Shown: positions 5,742 to 6,015 of the stretch, piece after piece
Layout of the letters: each line of letters starts with the position of its first letter
Position numbering within the stretch: the stretch's first letter is position 1
Assembly: GCA_023391955.1 (NCBI GenBank)
Contig: JAEWAA010000548.1
Coordinates: 1-6,015, forward strand
Reading direction: 5' to 3'
Length of the DNA: 6,015 bases
DNA from: Bacillota bacterium
Lineage (GTDB): Bacteria > Bacillota > Bacilli > Paenibacillales > NBRC-103111
The notes under the pieces: generated by a model
The model's input: only the letters and a program-made list of their open reading frames with translations
What the model was told of the DNA's origin: nothing
The model's database searches: none
Made by a program: the position numbers and the translations under genes

Positions 5742-5750
5742 AAATGGAAA

Positions 5751-6015
5751 ATGGTTAGCGACAATCTGTTGAAGGAATTGAATGAGCAGTTGAATTTCGA
5801 GTTTTACTCCGCCCACGTGTATGTGGCCATGGCCGCATACTGTTCTTCGGAGAATCTGGACGGCTTTGCCAACTTCTTCTTGGTTCAAGCGGAGGAAGAA
5901 CGGTTCCATGCCATGAAAATCTACAACTACATCAATGCGGTGGGCGCGAGAGCTACCATCAGCGGGATGGGCGACGTTTTCAACGGGTATGAATCGGTTT
6001 TGGACTGCTACAAGA
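5751..6015 (+). CDS. Ferritin (non-haem, FtnA-like), 5' part
   Basis: Ferritins form 24-subunit shells in the cytoplasm that oxidise Fe2+ and store it as a ferric mineral. The first 88 codons are present and the rest lies beyond the window. The sequence begins MVSDNLLKELNEQLNFEFYSAHVY, the first helix of bacterial ferritin, and has the ferroxidase ligands E17, E50 and H53 at the same numbers as in E. coli FtnA (E17, E50, H53). The second helix contains the QAEEERFHAMK signature. There is no haem-binding methionine pattern of bacterioferritin, and the NEQLN/EEERFHA form argues against Dps. ATG 5751 is chosen because GAAAGGGG lies 9 bases upstream; the nearby ATG at 5744 runs into TAG after four codons. 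It has its own upstream region and is probably a separate transcription unit from the RlmI-like gene. Confidence 0.93.
   Translation, partial: MVSDNLLKELNEQLNFEFYSAHVYVAMAAYCSSENLDGFANFFLVQAEEERFHAMKIYNYINAVGARATISGMGDVFNGYESVLDCYK

Overview
The window looks like ordinary core-genome sequence from a Gram-positive member of the Bacilli with fairly high G+C (mid-50s percent by eye), most likely Paenibacillus or a close relative. This rests on strong Shine-Dalgarno sites and on gene order. In Bacillus subtilis, rsmE (yqeU) and mtaB (yqeV) are the last genes of the hrcA-grpE-dnaK-dnaJ heat-shock operon, and a Na/Pi-cotransporter-family gene (yqeW) follows. The same order is seen here with two extra genes inserted. 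No mobile element, CRISPR array, tRNA, rRNA or phage gene is visible.

Layout. (1) Bases 1-3085, plus strand: a tightly packed set of four genes. These are the 3' part of rsmE (16S rRNA m3U1498 methyltransferase), mtaB (tRNA ms2t6A methylthiotransferase, overlapping rsmE by one base), a NUDIX hydrolase, and deoC (deoxyribose-phosphate aldolase, overlapping the NUDIX gene by 14 bases). (2) Bases 3104-4063, minus strand: a short Na/Pi-cotransporter-family membrane protein converging on deoC. Only 18 bases separate the two stop codons, and a small hairpin spans the gap. (3) Bases 4064-4200: a divergent intergenic region. (4) Bases 4201-5571, plus strand: an RlmI-like PUA plus SAM-dependent rRNA methyltransferase with two unusual insertions. 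(5) Bases 5572-5750: a gap that is G-rich at first and then A/T-rich, holding a perfect TTGACA box and a leader that could fold over the ribosome binding site. (6) Bases 5751-6015, plus strand: the first 88 codons of a non-haem ferritin, cut by the window end.

Functionally the window is dominated by RNA modification (rsmE, mtaB, the RlmI-like gene). It also carries nucleotide clean-up and deoxyribose salvage (NUDIX, deoC), anion transport (Na/Pi family) and iron storage (ferritin). I found no convincing new system. The points most worth checking are the two insertions in the RlmI-like enzyme, the altered second QSS motif in the transporter, the repeated wide-spaced Shine-Dalgarno arrangement before the NUDIX gene and deoC, the convergent hairpin, and the possible RBS-masking leader of the ferritin gene.
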